Shown here piece after piece: positions 25,986-34,181 of a stretch of DNA of 64,000 bases (position 1 is its first letter; the number at the start of each line of letters is the position of its first letter). The notes beneath the pieces were generated by a model, which searched no databases, was not told the origin of the DNA, and saw only the letters and a program-made list of their open reading frames with translations. Position numbers and translations under genes: made by a program. The DNA comes from Glycomyces dulcitolivorans (lineage in GTDB: Bacteria > Actinomycetota > Actinomycetes > Mycobacteriales > Micromonosporaceae). The stretch is from positions 1 through 64,000 of the forward strand of contig NZ_QFRW01000330.1 of assembly GCF_003265355.1 (NCBI RefSeq). Direction: 5' to 3'.

Positions 25986-27871
25986 CTGTGAGAACACCCG
26001 TAATGCCCTCCACCGGAGCCCTGCGACCCCTGGGGACGGAGGAAGTCCGCCTCACCGGCGGCCACTGGAGCGAACGGCAGGCGGTCAATGCCGAAGCCAC
26101 CATCCGGCACTGCCTGCACTGGCTCGAAGAGCTCGGCTGGATCGCCAACTTCGACCGCGTCGCCTCCGGCGACCCGGCGGGCAGGCCCTTCGAGCGGGCC
26201 GGGCGCGAGTTCTCCGACTCGGAGATCTACAAGCTCGCCGAGGCCATGGCCTGGGAGATCGGCCGTACCGGCGACGAAGCGCTCGAAGAACAGTTCGTCA
26301 AACTGACTAACCGAATCGGCGCCGCCCAGCACGAGGACGGCTACCTGTCCACCGCCTTCGGCAACCCCGGCCAGGAACCCCGCTACACCAACCTCGAATG
26401 GGGCCACGAGCTCTACTGCTACGGCCACCTCATCCAGGCCGCCGTCGCGCGGCTGCGCAACCACGGCGAGGACGACTTCGTCCGCATCGCCCGCCGCGTC
26501 GCCGACCACGTCTGCGACACGTTCGGCCCCGGCGGCATCGAGCGCATCTGCGGCCACGCCGAGATCGAGGTGGCCCTCGCCGAGTTCTCCCGCGCCACCG
26601 GCGAGCCCCGCTACCTCGAACAGGCCCGCCTCTTCATCGAGCGCCACGGCCAGAAGACCCTCCGCGAGAACGGCTTCTACTACCAGGACGACGTCGCCGT
26701 CCGCGACGCCGACGTCCTGCGCGGCCACGCGGTTCGCGCGCTCTACCTCTCCTCGGGCGCCATCGACGTCGCCGTCGAGACCGGCGACACCGAACTCCTC
26801 GAAGCGGTCGAGCGCCAATGGAACCGCACCGTCGCCCGCCGCACCCACCTCACCGGCGGCATGGGCTCCCAGTACGCCGACGAGGCCTTCGGCGGCGACT
26901 TCGCCCTCGGCCCCGACCGCGCCTACGCCGAGTCCTGCGCCGGCATCGGCGCGGTCATGACCGCCTGGCGCCTCACCCTCGCCACCGGCGAGGCCCGCCA
27001 CGGCGACATGATCGAGCGCATCGCCTGGAACGTCCTCTCCGGCGCGGTCGCCCCCGACGGCAGGGCGTTCTTCTACGCCAACCCGCTCCACCAGCGCACC
27101 GCCGACCCCGAGCCGCCCACCGACCGCGCCCTCAACCACGTCCGCGCCGGCGGCCACCGCGCCCAGTGGTTCGACGTCTCCTGCTGCCCGACCAACCTCG
27201 CCCGCACCTTCGCCCAGTTCGCCGTCTACGTCGCCACCGCGAACGACAGCGGCATCCAGATCCACCAGTTCACGCCCTGCACCATCGACACCGAAGTCGA
27301 CGGCGCCCGCCTCGCCCTCACCGTCGAGACGAACTACCCCGAGGACGGCCGCATCACGGTCCGCGTCGACGCCAACGAGGGCGGCGACCGCGAGATCACC
27401 CTCCGCGTCCCCGCCTGGGCCCAGGGCGCCAAGCTCGTCCACCCCGACGGCAGCGTCCACGACGTCGACCCCGGCGCGGTCTCGGTCGGCCGCATCGCCG
27501 ACTTCGCGCCCGGCGAGGAGTTCCACCTCGACCTCCCGGTCGCCCCGCGCTGGACCTTCCCCGACCCGCGCGTCGACGCCGTCCGCGGCTGCGCCGCCGT
27601 CGAACGCGGCCCGGTCGTCCTGTGTGCCGAATCGGTCGACCTCCCCGGCGGCGACCTCGACGAACTCACCGTCGACACCGCCGCCGCCCCGGTCGAACGC
27701 GACGGCCGCGTCTACATCGCCGCCCAGGTCCACGACCGCGCCGAAGGCTGGCCCTACGGGACCGCGACCACCGACGACGACGGCAAAGCAGCCGAACTCG
27801 CCCTCCAGCCGTTCAGGCTCCGCGCCACGCGCGGACCCGCCTCGATGCGCGTGTGGCTGCCCATCGGATAA
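25982..27871 (+). CDS. GH127-family beta-L-arabinofuranosidase (cytoplasmic)
   Basis: 629 residues, no signal peptide. DUF1680/GH127 enzymes remove beta-L-arabinofuranose with a zinc-bound Cys nucleophile. All key positions of Bifidobacterium HypBA1 are here with matching spacing: Glu301 in DEAFG (acid/base), Glu317 and Cys319 in YAESC, and Cys401-Cys402 in DVSCCPTN, giving the Cys3/Glu zinc site. The start overlaps the MalG stop (ATGA); a later ATG at 26003 is possible. Coupling to the permeases supports an intracellular role on imported arabinobiose-like sugars. A strong terminator follows. Close relatives (GH146) act on other arabinans, so the exact substrate is inferred. Confidence 0.9.
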   Translation: MTVRTPVMPSTGALRPLGTEEVRLTGGHWSERQAVNAEATIRHCLHWLEELGWIANFDRVASGDPAGRPFERAGREFSDSEIYKLAEAMAWEIGRTGDEALEEQFVKLTNRIGAAQHEDGYLSTAFGNPGQEPRYTNLEWGHELYCYGHLIQAAVARLRNHGEDDFVRIARRVADHVCDTFGPGGIERICGHAEIEVALAEFSRATGEPRYLEQARLFIERHGQKTLRENGFYYQDDVAVRDADVLRGHAVRALYLSSGAIDVAVETGDTELLEAVERQWNRTVARRTHLTGGMGSQYADEAFGGDFALGPDRAYAESCAGIGAVMTAWRLTLATGEARHGDMIERIAWNVLSGAVAPDGRAFFYANPLHQRTADPEPPTDRALNHVRAGGHRAQWFDVSCCPTNLARTFAQFAVYVATANDSGIQIHQFTPCTIDTEVDGARLALTVETNYPEDGRITVRVDANEGGDREITLRVPAWAQGAKLVHPDGSVHDVDPGAVSVGRIADFAPGEEFHLDLPVAPRWTFPDPRVDAVRGCAAVERGPVVLCAESVDLPGGDLDELTVDTAAAPVERDGRVYIAAQVHDRAEGWPYGTATTDDDGKAAELALQPFRLRATRGPASMRVWLPIG

Positions 27872-27904
27872 ATCGTGAAATGAGTCAGTCGCCTGAGTGA
27901 TTTG

Positions 27905-27938
27905 GGCCGGTGCGCGCCGCTTTGCGCGCGCACCGGCC
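27905..27938. terminator. Terminator of the sugar operon
   Basis: Perfect 13-bp arms (GGCCGGTGCGCGC/GCGCGCACCGGCC) around an 8-nt loop, 33 bp after the GH127 stop; the next gene has its own upstream region. Confidence 0.85.
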
Positions 27939-28052
27939 TGCGATTCGTGTGGATTGCCGGGAAAATCGCACTGGGAGTCCAAGAGCCGCTTGGTCTTGCA
28001 CGTCTAGGATGTGGCACGTCGGGTGGGTTCGGACGAATAGAGGAACCGAATA

Positions 28053-28841
28053 ATGAGCGATCTGCTGGATTTCCTGGGCACGGCCGAGCAAGCGGTCGCG
28101 ACGGCCGCAGAGGTCATCCGCACCGGGCTCGGACGCGAACGCTCCATCAGCGGCAAGGGCGACCGCGACTACGCCACGGACCTCGACTACGCCGTCGAGG
28201 ACGCGGTCCGCGAGTTCCTCGCCGCCGAGACCCCCGACATCCCGCTGCTGGGGGAGGAGCGCGGCCGCACCGGCAACACCGACTCCCACTACGAGTGGGT
28301 CCTCGACCCGATCGACGGCACCGTCAACTTCGCCCACGGCTCGCCCCTCTACGCCATCTCCCTCGCCCTCACCCAGAACGGCGTCTCCGTGGTCGGCGTC
28401 GTCGAGGCCCCCGTCAGCGAAGAGCGCTTCACCGCCGCCCTCGGCCACGGCGCCGCCCTCAACAAGCACCCGCTCGCCGTCCGCGGCCCCGCCAAGCTCT
28501 CCGACGCGGTGGTCGCCTTCGGCGACTTCGGCGTCAACCCCGAGTCCGACCGCCGCAACGCCCAGCGCCTGGAGCTGTTCCGCCGCCTCGTCCCCAAGAT
28601 CCAGCGCGTCCGCATGCTCGGCACGGCCGCCCTCGACATGTGCTGGACCGCCGCCGGCCGCGTCGACGCCGCCTACCACTCCTTCATCAACCCGTGGGAC
28701 GTCGCCGCCGGCGTGGTCATCGCCCGCGAAGCCGGCGCGCTGGTCACCGACATCGACGGCGTCGACTACGACACCAGCGCCACCTCGATCCTGGCCTGCA
28801 ACCCGGCCCTCCACAGGGCCCTCCTGGCCGAGATCGCGTAG
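28053..28841 (+). CDS. Inositol-monophosphatase-family phosphatase
   Basis: 262 residues with the family's metal-site motifs: LLGEE (Glu), VLDPIDGTVNFAHG (the DPIDGT Asp ligands) and NPWDVAAGVVIAREAGA (final Asp). Such enzymes need Mg2+ or Li+-sensitive metal sites and act on inositol phosphates, histidinol phosphate or related sugar phosphates; the substrate cannot be told here. GAGGA precedes the ATG. It follows the sugar-operon terminator, so is probably a separate unit. Confidence 0.88.
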   Translation: MSDLLDFLGTAEQAVATAAEVIRTGLGRERSISGKGDRDYATDLDYAVEDAVREFLAAETPDIPLLGEERGRTGNTDSHYEWVLDPIDGTVNFAHGSPLYAISLALTQNGVSVVGVVEAPVSEERFTAALGHGAALNKHPLAVRGPAKLSDAVVAFGDFGVNPESDRRNAQRLELFRRLVPKIQRVRMLGTAALDMCWTAAGRVDAAYHSFINPWDVAAGVVIAREAGALVTDIDGVDYDTSATSILACNPALHRALLAEIA

Positions 28842-28867
28842 CGGAGGAGCTCGCGGAACCCGACCGG

Positions 28868-28882
28868 CCGCCGAGACGGCGG
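28868..28882. terminator. Short hairpin, possible weak terminator
   Basis: CCGCCG-AGA-CGGCGG, 26 bp after the phosphatase stop. Confidence 0.4.
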
Positions 28883-28960
28883 GAGGAGACAACGCTCTGA
28901 CCTGTCCGGATGACGCACCGGTGTTAGTGTTCACTTTGCGTCCACCTTGAGCGGAGTCCC

Positions 28961-28974
28961 CAGTATCGTTGCGG
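28961..28974 (+). promoter_or_regulatory. Copy of a 14-bp element shared with the XRE promoter
   Basis: CAGTATCGTTGCGG matches GAGAATCGTTGCGG (31141-31154) at 12 of 14 positions. It lies 32 bp before the TTG start of the membrane protein gene and may be a binding site for the XRE regulator encoded about 1.3 kb away. Confidence 0.4.
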
Positions 28975-29005
28975 CTCAAGGATTCAGACCCTCCTGGAGG
29001 TTCAT

Positions 29006-29935
29006 TTGGACGTGTATGCCGCACCGCCGTTCGTGCCGCCTGCAAAGCCAGCCGGGTCGTTCGAGGTGATGTTCCTTCGGGTCGTGCTGATCGTGCACGC
29101 CGCGCTCATCCCGTTCACGGCCGTCTTCTTTCTCGTGGTCCTGTACTTCTTCGGCGGTATCGTGCCGGAGCGCCAGATATTCACTCAGGTCGCGATGACC
29201 GCACTGGTCGTTCTGGACTGCACGTTCAAGGTGGCCGCGGCCGTCACGGTCAAGTCCGCTCCACCGCGTCTGGCTTGGTATCTAGGCGGTTCGGTGGCCA
29301 TTTTCGTCGGCTACCTGTCGGTCCTCATCACTCACTTCCAGGCGATCATCCCGTTCGCATACCTGCCGTTGGGAATCGAGATCCTGCTGGTCGTTGAACT
29401 GGCGTTCTACTTCTCGATCCGGAGACGGTTCCCGGAACTCCTGAAGTCGCCGCAGCCGCAGCATCGGGCCCGTGCCGACCTCATTCTCCTCGGCTCGGGG
29501 GTGGCGGTCGCCTGCCTGCTCGGCTTGCAGCAAGGCGTCCACCTCAGCAACTGGCTTCCCGAGTACACCAGGGACGACGCGGATGGGCTCATCGACGACG
29601 CCTATGCCGAGATCGCGGCGGAACTGGAAGAACCTCCGCAGGATTTCAGCGGTTCACCCCAGTCGTGGGAATGCGATGACGAGTTCGTGCTCACTCAGTT
29701 CTGGAAGCACTACAAGTTCGAGACCGGCACGTTCGAGGAGATCGCGCCCGAGATGCGCGACATCTGGACCGAGCTCGGATACGACGTCAACGAGTCGATC
29801 ACCGAGGAGGACGGCGTTCCGTACATGGAGGCCACTCGATCCGACGGTGTCGAGGTCGTGCTGACCATGGGGCACAACGACCAGATTGAGGACAACGTCA
29901 TCCTGACCGTGAACAGCGGCTGTGTGAACGGCTGA
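29006..29935 (+). CDS. Membrane protein of unknown function
   Basis: 309 residues. Four or five hydrophobic segments (about 22-52, 60-80, 92-110, 115-135, 158-175) are followed by an acidic C-terminal domain of about 130 residues with two Cys (WECDDE and NSGCVNG) that probably faces outside. TTG start chosen because CTGGAGG lies 6 nt upstream and no ATG gives a full protein. No family recognised. It ends at a terminator shared with the convergent DUF397 gene and has in its promoter a copy of an element seen beside the XRE gene. Confidence 0.7.
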   Translation: MDVYAAPPFVPPAKPAGSFEVMFLRVVLIVHAALIPFTAVFFLVVLYFFGGIVPERQIFTQVAMTALVVLDCTFKVAAAVTVKSAPPRLAWYLGGSVAIFVGYLSVLITHFQAIIPFAYLPLGIEILLVVELAFYFSIRRRFPELLKSPQPQHRARADLILLGSGVAVACLLGLQQGVHLSNWLPEYTRDDADGLIDDAYAEIAAELEEPPQDFSGSPQSWECDDEFVLTQFWKHYKFETGTFEEIAPEMRDIWTELGYDVNESITEEDGVPYMEATRSDGVEVVLTMGHNDQIEDNVILTVNSGCVNG

Positions 29936-29951
29936 ACCGAGAGCAGACGGG

Positions 29952-29984
29952 AGGAGGGGCGACCGCTCGGCGGTCGCCCCTCCT
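29952..29984. terminator. Bidirectional terminator
   Basis: Perfect 15-bp arms (AGGAGGGGCGACCGC and its complement) with a TCG loop, between the convergent stops at 29935 and 30004. Confidence 0.9.
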
Positions 29985-30003
29985 GCTGTCTGGTCTGTAG
30001 TGC

Positions 30004-30258
30004 TTAGCCCGCGGCCTTCACCAGCGCGGTGAAGTCGGCGGAAGCCAAGTCGAACACCGGGGAATCGGTGTCCAGCTTCGAGTCCCGCAGATGGAAGCCG
30101 GCGTCGTCGGCGCAGAAGGCGACCTCGACGCAGTCGGTGTTGTTCCCCGAACCGCTGCGGGTGCTCTTGCGCCAGGCCCGGCGAACTTCAACGCAGTCCG
30201 TGTTGTTGCCGCCGCCGCTGCGGGTGCTCTTACGCCAGACGGTAACGCCAGTCGTCAT
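30004..30258 (-). CDS. DUF397 protein with duplicated core
   Basis: 84 residues. DUF397 proteins are small partners of Scr1/DUF5753 XRE regulators in actinomycetes. The hallmark W-R-K-S-T-R-S-G...N-N-x-D-C-V-E-V occurs twice in tandem, 21 residues apart, from a 63-bp DNA duplication (30130 and 30193 registers). The rest (AFCADDAGFHLRDSK...FTALVKAAG) is a normal C-terminus. The ATG at 30258 lies inside the end of the XRE gene (29-bp overlap in another frame) with GAGG upstream, so the two are translationally linked. Confidence 0.85.
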   Translation of the reverse strand: MTTGVTVWRKSTRSGGGNNTDCVEVRRAWRKSTRSGSGNNTDCVEVAFCADDAGFHLRDSKLDTDSPVFDLASADFTALVKAAG

Positions 30259-31066
30259 CGTTGTAGACCTCGATCCGGATCGCCTTTTTCCAAAGCATCT
30301 TGCGGATCTCATCGTAACCCGTGATACGGGTTTCGTCATCGATGAGCCAGCTGGAGTCGGCGATCTCGGAGTACGCGATCTGGGGACCGGCGAGCTTGCT
30401 CTTTCCCGGAAGGTAGGTGCTGAATCCGCTCAGGTGCGCGGGGACCGGACCGCGAAGGATGCGAATGGAGACCCCAGGCTTCCTTGCCCACCTGCGGAGG
30501 TGGCGCATCTGGTCCTGGTAGAGCTCCTCCGAGATCATCCGGAGTTGGAGGAGCGCGGTCTCCCCGATGAGGAACTGCATCACCGGCCGATCTGTGCGAG
30601 CCTCGACGGCGAGCTGGCGCTCCTCCTTGAAGTCCCAACCGCCGTCCATGAAGTCATCGGTTCCGAACGGCTCCGCCTGGCGGACAACGGTGTAGTGGTA
30701 CTCCTGGAGCTGAAGCAGCCCTGGGATCATCAGGGCATCGAACTTGAAGAAGATGCCGTAATAGCGCTCGGCCAGAGCGATATACAGCCCGTTGAAGCGC
30801 ATCTCGGCCTCCAGGGCCTCCCCTTCCTTGCGGCCCAGTGCGGCTCGCGCCATGTACTTGGCCTTCTCCTCGTCGTGGCCGCACGCCTCGGCGAGCGCCT
30901 TCATGTTCTTGGCGGGCGGGCTGGATCGGCCCGCCTCGTAGTCGCGGTAGGTATCCGTTGCCATGAACACCTCTTCCGCGATCTCTCGTTGTGTCTTTCC
31001 CTTTGCCTGGCGGCCGGTTCTCAGCATCATCTGGATGAACCAGATTCCGGATTCCGTCTTCGCCAT
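30230..31066 (-). CDS. XRE-family regulator of the Scr1/DUF5753 type
   Basis: 278 residues. N-terminal XRE helix-turn-helix (about 12-65; KTQREIAEEVFMATDTYRDY) and a DUF5753 domain (about 95-270) with the typical FDALMIPGLLQLQEY. Such proteins act with DUF397 partners, here encoded by the overlapping downstream gene, in the style of WhiJ-like developmental regulators. The ATG at 31066 has GGGGG upstream; the upstream in-frame extension crosses the promoter. It is divergent from two small unknown genes, with a pair of inverted 14-bp elements between them. Confidence 0.88.
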   Translation of the reverse strand: MAKTESGIWFIQMMLRTGRQAKGKTQREIAEEVFMATDTYRDYEAGRSSPPAKNMKALAEACGHDEEKAKYMARAALGRKEGEALEAEMRFNGLYIALAERYYGIFFKFDALMIPGLLQLQEYHYTVVRQAEPFGTDDFMDGGWDFKEERQLAVEARTDRPVMQFLIGETALLQLRMISEELYQDQMRHLRRWARKPGVSIRILRGPVPAHLSGFSTYLPGKSKLAGPQIAYSEIADSSWLIDDETRITGYDEIRKMLWKKAIRIEVYNDDDWRYRLA

Positions 31067-31395
31067 GCATGCCCCCAAGGTGGATTGGTTCTTGATGCGA
31101 ACTCTCACTATCGCATAGTCCACGGCCACTCTGCATCTGTGAGAATCGTTGCGGGGGAGAACGACCGCGGGGATTCCACGGTCAGATCCTCACGCAAAAA
31201 TTCCCACAGTCTCGTTGGGCCGCAACAATTCTCATCTTGTGACCTGCGGTTTTACCGTCTAGAGTCATGATGTCGCGAGTTCGAAAGTCGTCTCGCGATG
31301 TGCGGAGTGGTTCGGCGGATCGCTCCATGTTCGCCCGGAGGTGCGCGACACGCCGGGGAGATGTCAGAAATTTGACAGTCTGAAATGGAGTTACG
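31067..31395. promoter_or_regulatory. 329-bp divergent regulatory region with paired 14-bp elements
   Basis: GAGAATCGTTGCGG (31141-31154) and its near-perfect inverted copy CCGCAACAATTCTC (31220-31233) face each other 65 bp apart. Directly after the second is a rightward promoter: TTGTGA (31237-31242), 17 bp, TAGAGT (31260-31265). Nearer the 31396 start is TGTCA-N6-TGACA (31362-31377). The paired elements are probably the XRE operators controlling both directions. Confidence 0.6.
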
Positions 31396-31722
31396 ATGCA
31401 AACAAGAAGACTTACGAGTGGAGAGCCCGATCCGGCGGCATCACTCGATCGGGGGACCTTTCAAGACGACTACCGGTCCTACACGGTCCGCGCCTCAAGC
31501 GCAGTCGCGCCCGACTCGTTCCAAGTGATCACCGGAGTGCAGCAGAACGACGTCGTCCTGGTCATCTCCGGCCTCAACTCCGGTGACCTCAAAGCGACTT
31601 GGGGCCGGTTCTGGAACGGCCTCAAGCCACACGCCAAGGTCTGGCTGGAGGAGCAGGCGTTCCGGATCTTCTACCGCGACCGGCTCGACTCCGCGAAGTT
31701 CTTCAGGCACTGCGATGGCTGA
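31396..31722 (+). CDS. Small hypothetical protein (XRE-linked)
   Basis: 108 residues, soluble, no signal peptide or membrane segment, no family recognised. It contains a beta-rich middle (FQVITGVQQNDVVLVISGL) and an aromatic, basic C-terminus. GGAG lies 5 nt before the ATG, and a good promoter (31237-31265) is about 130 bp upstream, next to the XRE elements. Its stop overlaps the next gene's start by 8 nt, so the two proteins are probably made together. In related systems the divergent or adjacent small genes are targets of the XRE/DUF397 pair. Confidence 0.65.
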   Translation: MQTRRLTSGEPDPAASLDRGTFQDDYRSYTVRASSAVAPDSFQVITGVQQNDVVLVISGLNSGDLKATWGRFWNGLKPHAKVWLEEQAFRIFYRDRLDSAKFFRHCDG

Positions 31723-32038
31723 CGGCACCCGTCCGGACAAGGACCCGTACAACCTGCGCTCCGACGGCAAGCCCGGCGTCGACGGCTACCTGGGCGACTT
31801 CCGGCGCGGCCCTGCGACGTTCACGCTCTACTCGCTCGGTTCGCATCCAGCTCGCACGCCCAAGATCATCGACTACCTCCTCGACGTCAACGACGGCGCC
31901 GGCGCCCGCGAGTGCTGCCGCTTCACCGACGACCCCGAGGACGTACCCGAATGGTCGGCCGCCTGGGCCGGCGACGAGTGGTGCCCCTGGCTCCTGGAGC
32001 AGTGCCGCGCCCTGATCGCCGAACCCGACACCACCTGA
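31715..32038 (+). CDS. Small hypothetical protein (coupled to 31396)
   Basis: 107 residues. Not recognised. It is acidic and rich in Trp and Cys near the end (ARECCRF, DEWCPWLLEQC), which could mean a metal site or disulfides. No signal peptide. It overlaps the preceding gene by 8 nt. The first of three large hairpins begins 12 bp after its stop and probably terminates the transcript. Confidence 0.65.
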   Translation: MADGTRPDKDPYNLRSDGKPGVDGYLGDFRRGPATFTLYSLGSHPARTPKIIDYLLDVNDGAGARECCRFTDDPEDVPEWSAAWAGDEWCPWLLEQCRALIAEPDTT

Positions 32039-32049
32039 CCCCCTGACCG

Positions 32050-32088
32050 CTCCGCGGCCGGAGATTAATTTCCGGACCGGCCGCGGAG
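32050..32088. terminator. Terminator-like hairpin 1 of 3
   Basis: Perfect 12-bp arms (CTCCGCGGCCGG/CCGGCCGCGGAG) closing a 15-nt AT-rich loop. It ends the two-gene unit at 31396-32038 and starts a cluster of three large hairpins. Confidence 0.75.
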
Positions 32089-32201
32089 CTCCCAGAGGGA
32101 CGGCGGCGGAGGGCCATCGCCTCCCGCGACAAATGGCCCACACCCGCCGCCGTCCCTCCTCCCGGGGCCGGGCGATCTCTTGGTGGAGGATCGCCCGGCC
32201 C
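32089..32201 (+). ncRNA. Candidate structured RNA: two further large hairpins with CTCCC linkers
   Basis: Hairpin 2 has outer arms 32095-32109/32144-32158 (15 bp, perfect) enclosing inner arms 32111-32117/32133-32139 (7 bp, perfect). Hairpin 3 has arms 32165-32177/32189-32201 (13 bp, perfect). The linkers before hairpins 2 and 3 are both 6 nt, CTCCCA and CTCCCG. No coding signal fits here. C-rich single-stranded linkers between stable stems recall Gram-positive small RNAs that pair with ribosome binding sites. It could instead be a set of terminators or the leader of the lectin gene at 32256. Strand is assumed. Confidence 0.35.
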
Positions 32202-32255
32202 TTCTCCTGGCCGTCTACTTTAGGTTGCGCAGGCAATTCGAAGGAGCGTGCCCGC

Positions 32256-34052
32256 GTGAACGCATGGAGGGCCCGCCTGGTCAGCATCCTGATCACGATC
32301 GCCGCGGCCGTCGCGGTCCTGGGGTTCGTACCCCCGGCTGCGGCCGCGGCACCTGGCCTGGACGCCTTCCCCACGGACGGGAGCAGGTTCAGAATCGTCG
32401 ACATCGGGGGCGGATGTCTGCGCGACCGCACTATGGATGTCATATCGGTGAAATGCGATATGGTCGACGCCGCACAGGAATGGGTTTACGATCCGATCTC
32501 CCAGCAGCTCAAGCGGGGCAGTATGTGCCTCAAACTGGCGGCGGCCAAACGCGCCATATCCCTCGAAGGGTGCGGAATCTCCTCTGGCGCAGGCGACCGG
32601 AAGTGAGTTACCGATCCCGGGCCGACGCCCGGGACGGTTCGGATCAAAGCGGCTGGCGGCCAGTACTACATCAGTAGCAGCGGACCGGGCTATTGGCCTG
32701 GTGCGTACATGAACATCAACTTGCCGGGAAACGTGCTCACCCTTCTGCCCGCGAAGCCGAACGATCTTCCGACCGATGGGAGCACGTTTACCCTTTACAG
32801 CCCCTGGTATGCCGCCGCCACCTGCCCTTCCCGAATCGAGGGCCAGGACCGTATCGTGACAGGTTCGTGCAGGGCGGAGAACGCGTGGAACCGGTGGACC
32901 TACGACCCAGCGACCAAGCAGTTGACCCTCGGTGGCATGTTGTGTGCTGAAACAGCGGGCAGCCAGGTCAATGTCGCCCACTGCGATTCAAGCAAAGCGG
33001 AGCAGCAATGGGCGTCTCAGGGATCTCCGGGCCGAGAGCTCTACGAAGTCCTGATCTTTCAGGAATCAGGAGCCGCTGCGAGGTACTGGACCGCTTCCAA
33101 GGACGGCAAGTCGATCTCGCTGGAGGCTCCCGGTGCTGGCGAGAGCGCGAAGGACTGGCAGCGATTTCTGCCCCAGCGGTCTGCGCCGGTGCCGTCCGAA
33201 GCGCTCCCCGGGGGCTGGACCACGTTTCAGATCGTGACCGACTCGGGCGAATGCACTTCCCGCGACACGGCCGTGGGCGGACTCCGGCGCGAGGCGTGCG
33301 ACGACCTGAACGCGAACCAGCAGTGGATCTACGACGATCAGTTGAAGCGCCTTGAGAGCCCCGTCGGGGACTACTGTGCCGAACGCACGACGGGTTCCAC
33401 GCCGGGCCTCGCCATCAAGGCATGCACCAGCGGGGCCGACCAGCAGTGGGTGGCCGCTCCTGCGGCGACGGGACCGCTCGACGCGATCGCAATCATCAAT
33501 GCCGATGCGGCACAGCACCAGTACTGGTCCGCGAACGGGTCCGCACTCGCCGTCGCCGACAGCAACACCGCCGCAGGGACCTCGTTCACGATCAAGCCGG
33601 TCCCCGGCCTGCCGAGTGACGGCAAGACCGTCTGCGACCCGCCCAGCGGCGACCGGGAACAGGAGACGGAGGATGCGAACTACATGGCCGCCGGCCACGC
33701 CTGCGTCAGGCTCAACGGCATAGCCGGCGACTCGACCAACTACCGGCTTGAGATGTCCGCCGTCGCGACTCCGTGGCGCTTCGCCATCGGCTGGTGGCCC
33801 GAGCGGAACTACATCGGGCAGCTTTCCTGCTCGGTGTCGAAGAAGGGTGTCAACGGCGCTGCGGACTCCCTGGTCGCTTCGGGCGGGATCGTCAACGTCC
33901 AGATGAGCGGGACCGTGACCGCCTGCCAGGAAGTCACGGCCACCATCCCGATCAGGGAGGTCGCGAACTACTACGTCGAGTGGAACTTCGTGAATGCGGC
34001 CTCTCCGAGCGGCCCGGGCTCGGGCGTCAACGGGAAGTTCAGCCTCGGATAA
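32256..34052 (+). pseudogene. Secreted ricin-type beta-trefoil lectin gene interrupted by an in-frame TGA
   Basis: Start GTG with GAAGGAG upstream, then a signal peptide (about 1-30, ending PPAAAAA). The same frame runs 599 codons but is cut by TGA at 32604-32606 (codon 117). Three long repeats of ricin-B type follow one another, each with C...C pairs, a Q/R-x-W-x-Y-D motif and an ending QQW. The TGA falls where the other repeats have Trp (GADQQW, KAEQQW versus GDRK-stop), so it looks like a single TGG-to-TGA change. The last ~140 residues are a separate beta-rich domain. It is either a recent pseudogene, a site of UGA read-through, or a base-calling error. A terminator follows. Confidence 0.75.
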
Positions 34053-34058
34053 CGATGG

Positions 34059-34088
34059 TTCGGGGGTCTCGTCACCGAGGCCCCCGAA
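34059..34088 (+). terminator. Terminator after the lectin gene
   Basis: 12-bp arms (TTCGGGGGTCTC/GAGGCCCCCGAA, one G-T pair) with a 6-nt loop, 6 bp past the stop. Confidence 0.8.
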
Positions 34089-34181
34089 CTAGTACACAAC
34101 GGAACTCGGGACCGTGATCTTGTAAGTCGATCGATACGCTGTGCCAGTTCGCCGAAATACCCGAATCACCGGAGGATGTTC

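Noticed and set aside
27871-28053. Including the inositol-monophosphatase gene in the arabinoside operon
   Set aside because: A strong terminator at 27905-27938 and a separate upstream region lie between, and its activity has no clear place in the pathway.
32133-32255. An earlier ATG start for the lectin at 32133
   Set aside because: It would place the signal peptide after about 40 Arg-rich residues and run through two hairpins; GTG 32256 has GAAGGAG and gives a normal signal peptide.
32581-32720. A frameshift as the cause of the lectin gene break
   Set aside because: The frames before and after are the same (both start positions are divisible by three), and translation through the stop reads smoothly; only a nonsense codon is needed.
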